Assembly (NCBI GenBank): GCA_018064565.1 | Contig: JAGHVA010000034.1 | Coordinates: 1 to 8,856 of the forward strand | DNA from: Candidatus Colimorpha onthohippi | GTDB taxonomy: Bacteria > Bacteroidota > Bacteroidia > Bacteroidales > P3 | Reading direction: 5' to 3' | Length of the DNA: 8,856 bases | Shown here: one piece after another, positions 5,825-8,856 of the stretch | Layout of the letters: each line of letters starts with the position of its first letter | How positions within the stretch are numbered: position 1 is the first letter of the stretch | Notes under the pieces: generated by a model | What the model saw: only the letters and a program-made list of their open reading frames with translations | What the model was told of the DNA's origin: nothing | Database searches by the model: none | Position numbers and translations under genes: made by a program

Positions 5825-6292
5825 TTAGAAGCGGAAGTGTGAGAATGCCTTGTTGGCATCTGCCATACGATGGATGTCTTCCTTGCGTTTGAAGGCGGCG
5901 CCTTCTTCTTTGTAAGCGGCTTGGATTTCGGCAGCCAATTTGAGAGCCATAGTCTTCTCGCTGCGTTTGCGGGAGAAGTTGATAAGGTTCTTCATGCCGA
6001 TGCTTTGCTTACGTTCGGGGCGAATTTCGGTAGGAACCTGAAATGTGGCACCACCGATACGACGGCTTTTAACCTCGACTGAAGGTGTGATATTGGCGAG
6101 GGCTTTTTTCCACACTTCGAGTCCGTCCTCGTTGGTACGTTGGGCGACGACGTCGATTGCCTCGTAGAAGATTTTGTAAGCGATAGTTTTCTTGCCACCC
6201 ATCATCAAGTTGTTGACGAACTTGGTAACCATAGTATCGTTAAACTTAGGGTCTGGGAGGATGATATGTTTTCTTGGTTTAGCTTTTCTCAT
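5825..6292 (-). CDS. rpsG: 30S ribosomal protein S7
   Basis: Encodes 155 residues, within the usual bacterial range of 155-160. S7 nucleates assembly of the 30S head on the 3' domain of 16S rRNA and lies next to the E-site tRNA. Recognisable blocks: MRKAKPRKHIILPDPKFND, the helix KFVNNLMMGGKKTIAYKIFY (24-43), PSVEVKSRRIGGATFQVP (70-87) containing the beta-hairpin, RKRSEKTMALKLAAEI, and the C-terminal KRKEDIHRMADANKAFSHFR. The start ATG at 6292 directly precedes the conserved MR(K/R) opening. In E. coli S7 represses the str operon by binding the S12-S7 intercistronic RNA. The corresponding 85-nt gap here has a long stem-loop, so similar control is plausible. The 3' gap to fusA is 217 nt. Confidence 0.97.
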   Translation of the reverse strand: MRKAKPRKHIILPDPKFNDTMVTKFVNNLMMGGKKTIAYKIFYEAIDVVAQRTNEDGLEVWKKALANITPSVEVKSRRIGGATFQVPTEIRPERKQSIGMKNLINFSRKRSEKTMALKLAAEIQAAYKEEGAAFKRKEDIHRMADANKAFSHFRF

Positions 6293-6319
6293 GATGCTTT
6301 AAGATAATTGATGATTTTT

Positions 6320-6370
6320 TGTTGACTTACGGTTAGTCGGAGGAAGCCGAATATATATGAGAAGTCAACA
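6320..6370 (-). promoter_or_regulatory. Stem-loop in the rpsL-rpsG gap, candidate S7 autoregulatory element
   Basis: A perfect 9-bp stem, TGTTGACTT (6370-6362) with AAGTCAACA (6328-6320), closes a 33-nt region. That region itself contains a small hairpin, TCGG-CTTCCT-CCGA (6350-6337). The structure begins 7 nt after the rpsL stop and ends 27 nt before the rpsG start. E. coli S7 represses translation by binding a structured RNA in this same intercistronic position. The location and the pairing are observed; S7 binding is inferred and the sequence does not visibly match the E. coli site. Confidence 0.5.
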
Positions 6371-6377
6371 TAGCTAT

Positions 6378-6761
6378 TTACTTACCAGCTTGTTTGGGAC
6401 GTTTGGCACCATATTTGGAGCGACGTTGACGACGACCATCTACTCCAGAGGTATCGAGGGCACCGCGAATGATGTGATAACGTACACCTGGAAGGTCTTT
6501 GACACGGCCGCCACGAATCATTACGATGCTGTGTTCCTGCAAGTTGTGGCCCTCACCAGGGATATAAGCATTAACCTCTTTCTGGTTGGTAAGGCGGACA
6601 CGAGCAACCTTACGCATAGCTGAGTTAGGTTTTTTAGGGGTAGTGGTGTACACGCGGGTACAGACGCCACGGCGCTGAGGGCAGCTATCCAAAGCGGGAG
6701 ATTTGCTTTTATACTCCATTTGCTGACGTCCTTTGCGAACTAATTGTTGAATTGTTGGCAT
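6378..6761 (-). CDS. rpsL: 30S ribosomal protein S12
   Basis: Encodes 127 residues; bacterial S12 is normally 123-137. S12 is part of the decoding centre and controls accuracy. Key features: MPTIQQLVRKGR at the N-terminus, CPQRRGVCTRVYTTTPKKPN (27-46), GGEGHNLQEHS-type loop as PGEGHNLQEHS (68-78), IRGGRVKDLPGVRYH (82-96) and SKYGAKRPKQ near the end. Lys43 and Lys88, where substitutions give streptomycin resistance, are wild type, so no such resistance is predicted from this gene. Asp89, the RimO methylthiolation target, is present. The start ATG at 6761 is preceded by AAAACAAAAAA, A-rich with no Shine-Dalgarno. It is the first gene of the cluster, with a promoter about 80 nt upstream of the start. 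Confidence 0.98.
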   Translation of the reverse strand: MPTIQQLVRKGRQQMEYKSKSPALDSCPQRRGVCTRVYTTTPKKPNSAMRKVARVRLTNQKEVNAYIPGEGHNLQEHSIVMIRGGRVKDLPGVRYHIIRGALDTSGVDGRRQRRSKYGAKRPKQAGK

Positions 6762-6768
6762 TTTTTTG

Positions 6769-6803
6769 TTTTGATTATTTTTGTAATAAATTGATTATCA
6801 AAA
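6769..6803 (-). promoter_or_regulatory. Inverted and direct repeat in the rpsL 5' leader
   Basis: TTTTGAT (6769-6775) and ATCAAAA (6797-6803) form a 7-bp inverted repeat with a 21-nt loop, lying within the predicted 5' untranslated region. The word TTGATTAT also occurs twice in direct orientation (6771-6778, 6791-6798). It ends 7 nt before the rpsL start, so folding could limit initiation. It is almost all A-T apart from one G-C pair, so a weak structure and possibly chance. Confidence 0.25.
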
Positions 6804-6839
6804 GTCAGTAATAGACGATATAGTCCACAGACTGGTTTG

Positions 6840-6869
6840 CAAAGTTATGATTTTTTTTTTGTTGACAAG
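6840..6869 (-). promoter_or_regulatory. Bacteroidetes-type promoter of the str/S10 cluster
   Basis: On the minus strand TAACTTTG (6847-6840) matches the Bacteroidetes -7 consensus TAnnTTTG exactly. CTTG (6869-6866) lies 18 nt upstream in place of the -33 TTTG. The spacer holds a run of ten A, which would give a bent, easily melted DNA. Transcription should start near 6835-6832, giving a leader of about 70 nt before rpsL. This is the only full match to the -7 consensus that I found in any gap of the cluster, which fits a single main promoter here. Confidence 0.75.
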
Positions 6870-6942
6870 TTATGTAGGGTTGTTCGGAATGTTAAAAATC
6901 TATAAAATCGTTATTATGCTTTGATTTTCTATTAGTTGCATG

Positions 6943-6965
6943 TATGTTAAATTTATTTTAACATA
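6943..6965 (-). terminator. Hairpin downstream of the surface-protein gene, probable terminator
   Basis: A perfect 9-bp inverted repeat, TATGTTAAA (6943-6951) and TTTAACATA (6957-6965), with a 5-nt loop, lies 51 nt past the stop codon of the repeat protein and about 75 nt before the -33 box of the next promoter. No clear U-tract follows in the minus-strand RNA, and the stem is AT-rich, so its efficiency is doubtful. Its position between two transcription units is the main support. C-rich runs (7 C and 5 C, at 6999-6972) precede it in the RNA. Confidence 0.45.
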
Positions 6966-7015
6966 GAATAAAGGGGGAGTTATTAACAAAAAGGGGGGGT
7001 GATATAGCAGAGGGT

Positions 7016-8518
7016 TTATCTGATGAGGGTTACGGTTCCGTTAATAGTATGCCAAATATCGGGATGTAGCGTGGAGGTGTAGCGCACGATGTAGATATAG
7101 GAGCCTTGCGGACAATTTTGTCCGTGGGAGGTGCCATCCCAGCTATCATTCTTATCTTTGAAGGTATAGACGAGAAGTCCCTGACGGGAATAGATATGCG
7201 CCTCAAATTTAGCCATATTTTGAGAAGGTATCAAGAAACGGTGATTAGGCGGTATATCGGGGGTAAAGCAATTTGGGGGAGATATCTCCAACGGTTCGTA
7301 GATAATTTGAGAAAATGCAGAGTCGAGACATCCGTTTTCGCTTTCAACAATCAAACCTACCTTTATTTGTGCTTCTCCTTCTGGGTAACTAAACATCACC
7401 TCACGAGAAGAATCCGTACTACCATCGTGAAGCAACCACATCAACCGAAAGAAGTTTTGGCTGGTATTAGTCAAAACAATCATACTATTAGATTCATCTA
7501 CCGTAGCATGACTAACTTGAAAAGATGCCTGAGGGTGTTCAACTTGCCAAAGATTCAAATGTACTACACTATCGCAACCATTGGTGGCCGTCAAAGAGAC
7601 AAAGGGTTGAGTAGTGAGACTATCATAGGCATTTCCATCAATCCAATAATAAGGGTTATTGGCACATAAAACTGCAAATTGCGTTGTACTATACGTTGGT
7701 TTGATAGAAACTTGTAAGAGCACAAGACTATCACAGCCGTTGGTATCCTGAAATCTCAACAAATAACTACCGCTAATATTGTAACTATTTCCATGAATAA
7801 CAACATTATTATTGTCACACACCACCGTATCCAATGTATCAATGCTTGGACTAATGTCAATATATAGAACATATATGCTATCACACAAGCCTTGAACAGC
7901 ACCTCTAACGGTGTCATAATATACGCCAGATTGCTGTATATGATATCCTCGCCAATCAAAGAAACTACATGCACTTGTTACGCTATCTGCATTACTGATG
8001 CTGTCTGGCAACACTACAAGAGAGCTGACTACTATAGAGTCACACCCGTTATAAGCCAAAAGTGTGTCATTTATCGCCTCTTCTCCATAATAAACATTTC
8101 CACGCCATTCGTATGGCAACTGATGGTGGCATATTGCTAAAGAATCCTTTCTATGATAGGATTCCTTAATAGTTAATAAGAGCATCACGATGCTATCACA
8201 CCCGTCAGATTTCGTATCATTATACTGATATGATGAAGACGAATAGTAGGTATTGCCTTGCCAAACAAAACTATCACATGCAGAGACAAATGAGTCAATT
8301 CTTACACTTTTACGGATAGTTAGGTGCAGCGTTATGATGCTGTCGCAACCTGATGCAGTTGTGAGGGTATGGGTTGGAGCAGTCAATGGCGTAGCGGTAT
8401 AGGTCTGTCCGTACCATGTGAAGCGGTCGCAGCTATCTACGGTGGTGTCGGTCGATGTAGATTTGTTGATTGTTAAATGCAGCGTTATGGTGCTGTCGCA
8501 ACCTGACTGATTTTTCAA
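7016..8518 (-). CDS. T9SS type B surface/secreted repeat protein, C-terminal portion after a frameshift
   Basis: About 500 residues of a large secreted protein; its signal peptide and N-terminus are upstream. Numbering from 8518: cysteine-paired repeats run to about 325, each with a C-D-x-F-x-W-x-G-x-x-Y strand followed by G-C-D-S-I-x-x-L-x-L-x-I. GCDS or LCDS occurs at 6, 57, 106, 158, 211, 261 and 314. The first units are near-identical and later ones diverge. Residues about 330-410 form a PKD-like domain (NTS, DGSTDSS, ESENGCLDS). Residues 411-500 are a type B T9SS sorting domain (CHU_C/TIGR04131-like): PPNCFTP, HIYSRQGLLVYTF, SWDGTSHGQNCPQGSYIYIV and the terminal GTVTLIR. The product should cross the outer membrane by T9SS and be attached or released. 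The frame is open back to 8548 but has no true start: the codon at 8518 is an in-repeat TTG (Leu in the motif THTL). Binding partner unknown. Confidence 0.85.
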   Translation of the reverse strand: MKNQSGCDSTITLHLTINKSTSTDTTVDSCDRFTWYGQTYTATPLTAPTHTLTTASGCDSIITLHLTIRKSVRIDSFVSACDSFVWQGNTYYSSSSYQYNDTKSDGCDSIVMLLLTIKESYHRKDSLAICHHQLPYEWRGNVYYGEEAINDTLLAYNGCDSIVVSSLVVLPDSISNADSVTSACSFFDWRGYHIQQSGVYYDTVRGAVQGLCDSIYVLYIDISPSIDTLDTVVCDNNNVVIHGNSYNISGSYLLRFQDTNGCDSLVLLQVSIKPTYSTTQFAVLCANNPYYWIDGNAYDSLTTQPFVSLTATNGCDSVVHLNLWQVEHPQASFQVSHATVDESNSMIVLTNTSQNFFRLMWLLHDGSTDSSREVMFSYPEGEAQIKVGLIVESENGCLDSAFSQIIYEPLEISPPNCFTPDIPPNHRFLIPSQNMAKFEAHIYSRQGLLVYTFKDKNDSWDGTSHGQNCPQGSYIYIVRYTSTLHPDIWHTINGTVTLIR

Positions 8519-8856
8519 AGTATGGGTCGGGGCGGTCGATGGCGTGGTTTATAGGTCTGCCCGTACCATGTGAAGCGGTCGCAGCTGTCCACGGTGGTGT
8601 CAGTCGTAGTGGATTTGTTGATGGTGAGGTGCAGCGTTATGGTGCTGTCGCAGCCTGATACAGTTGTTATGGTATTGGTCGGAGCGGTCGATGTCGTGGC
8701 GGTATAGGTATGCCCGTGCCATGTAAAGCGGTCGCAGCTGTCAACGGTGGTGGCGGTCGTAGTTGATTTGTTGAACGTCAGGTGCAGCGTTATGATGCTG
8801 TCGCAGCCTGATGCTGTTGTGAGGGTATGGGTCGGAGCAGTTAATGGCGGAGCGGG
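8326..8856 (-). repeat. 153-bp tandem DNA repeats coding 51-residue protein repeats
   Basis: Near-identical units begin at 8326, 8479, 8631 and 8784 (recognised by GCAGCGTTAT on the plus strand), giving lengths of 153, 152 and 153 bp and a partial unit of 73 bp at the window edge. Comparing the first 73 bases of the units at 8326 and 8784 I count about six differences. The array probably continues beyond the window. The 152-bp unit (8479-8630) lacks one base near 8545-8553. Such arrays change copy number by recombination and are hard to assemble from short reads. Confidence 0.9.
8515..8856 (-). CDS. Upstream part of the same T9SS repeat protein, partial and frameshifted
   Basis: From the right edge the minus strand is open for 113 codons: P-A-P-P-L-TAPTHTLTTASGCDSIITLH, then VDSCDRFTWHGHTYTATTS, GCDSTITLHLTINKS and VDSCDRFTWYGQTY. 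It then leaves the repeat pattern (KPRHRPPRPIL) and stops at TGA (8517-8515). The next frame resumes the repeat as TPSTAPTHTLKNQSGCDS. Both halves are plainly one gene. Restoring one base near 8548-8550 joins them and makes that unit 153 bp like its neighbours. I see no slippery heptamer, so programmed frameshifting is unlikely. Either the gene is truly broken, and the sorting domain is lost from the product, or this is an assembly or sequencing error in a repeat. The N-terminus is outside the window. Confidence 0.8.
   Translation of the reverse strand, partial: PAPPLTAPTHTLTTASGCDSIITLHLTFNKSTTTATTVDSCDRFTWHGHTYTATTSTAPTNTITTVSGCDSTITLHLTINKSTTTDTTVDSCDRFTWYGQTYKPRHRPPRPIL

Noticed and set aside
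5617..5859. An 80-codon minus-strand frame covering the rpsG-fusA gap
   Set aside because: It overlaps the end of rpsG in another frame, has no recognisable domain, and its sequence is a readout of the GC-rich hairpin block.
6378..6761. Streptomycin-resistance substitution in S12
   Set aside because: Lys43 and Lys88 are both wild type.
7106..7669. A 187-codon plus-strand frame opposite the PKD and sorting domains
   Set aside because: It is antisense to a well-supported coding region, with no domain, promoter or ribosome site that I can see.
8516..8518. TTG at 8518 as a genuine start of the surface-protein gene
   Set aside because: It is the Leu of the repeat motif THTL, lies mid-repeat and has no leader; the gene clearly continues upstream in the other frame.
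8326..8856. The tandem repeats as a CRISPR array
   Set aside because: The period is 153 bp, units are contiguous without unique spacers, and they encode a protein repeat in frame.

Overview
The window is chromosomal DNA from a member of the Bacteroidetes, most likely Bacteroidales, and everything I can support is transcribed from the minus strand (right to left). Three things point to this phylum. The str and S10 ribosomal clusters are joined as rpsL-rpsG-fusA-rpsJ-rplC-rplD-rplW-rplB-rpsS-rplV with no tuf between fusA and rpsJ. The promoter before rpsL has the Bacteroidetes form TAnnTTTG (here TAACTTTG). The neighbouring gene ends in a type B C-terminal sorting domain of the type IX secretion system, which is confined to this phylum. 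The protein sequences (S19, L2, L3, S10, EF-G) also read as Bacteroidales-type.

Layout in transcription order. Positions 8856-7016 hold the C-terminal part of a large secreted repeat protein whose N-terminus lies outside the window. It has tandem cysteine-paired repeats, then a PKD-like domain, then a T9SS type B sorting domain. The outer repeats are near-identical 153-bp DNA units. One unit is 152 bp, and that single missing base breaks the reading frame near 8545-8553. Positions 7015-6762 are non-coding: a terminator-like hairpin, then the str/S10 promoter and the rpsL leader. Positions 6761-1 are the ribosomal protein and EF-G cluster, ending in the first 21 codons of rplV at the left edge.

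The cluster supplies 30S proteins (S12, S7, S10, S19), 50S proteins (L3, L4, L23, L2, L22) and the translocase EF-G, and is presumably co-transcribed from the promoter at about 6869-6840. Some junctions are tight: rplC and rplD overlap by 10 nt, fusA-rpsJ is 18 nt and rplD-rplW is 34 nt. Every wider gap contains at least one inverted repeat that would fold in the mRNA: rpsL-rpsG, rpsG-fusA, rpsJ-rplC, rplW-rplB, rplB-rpsS and rpsS-rplV. The rpsL-rpsG gap is where S7 autoregulation acts in E. coli. The rpsJ-rplC gap holds two hairpins that share four bases and so cannot both form. I regard this set of gap structures as the most interesting unexplained signal here, together with the frameshifted repeat array. 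I found no tRNA, rRNA, CRISPR, insertion sequence or credible plus-strand gene.
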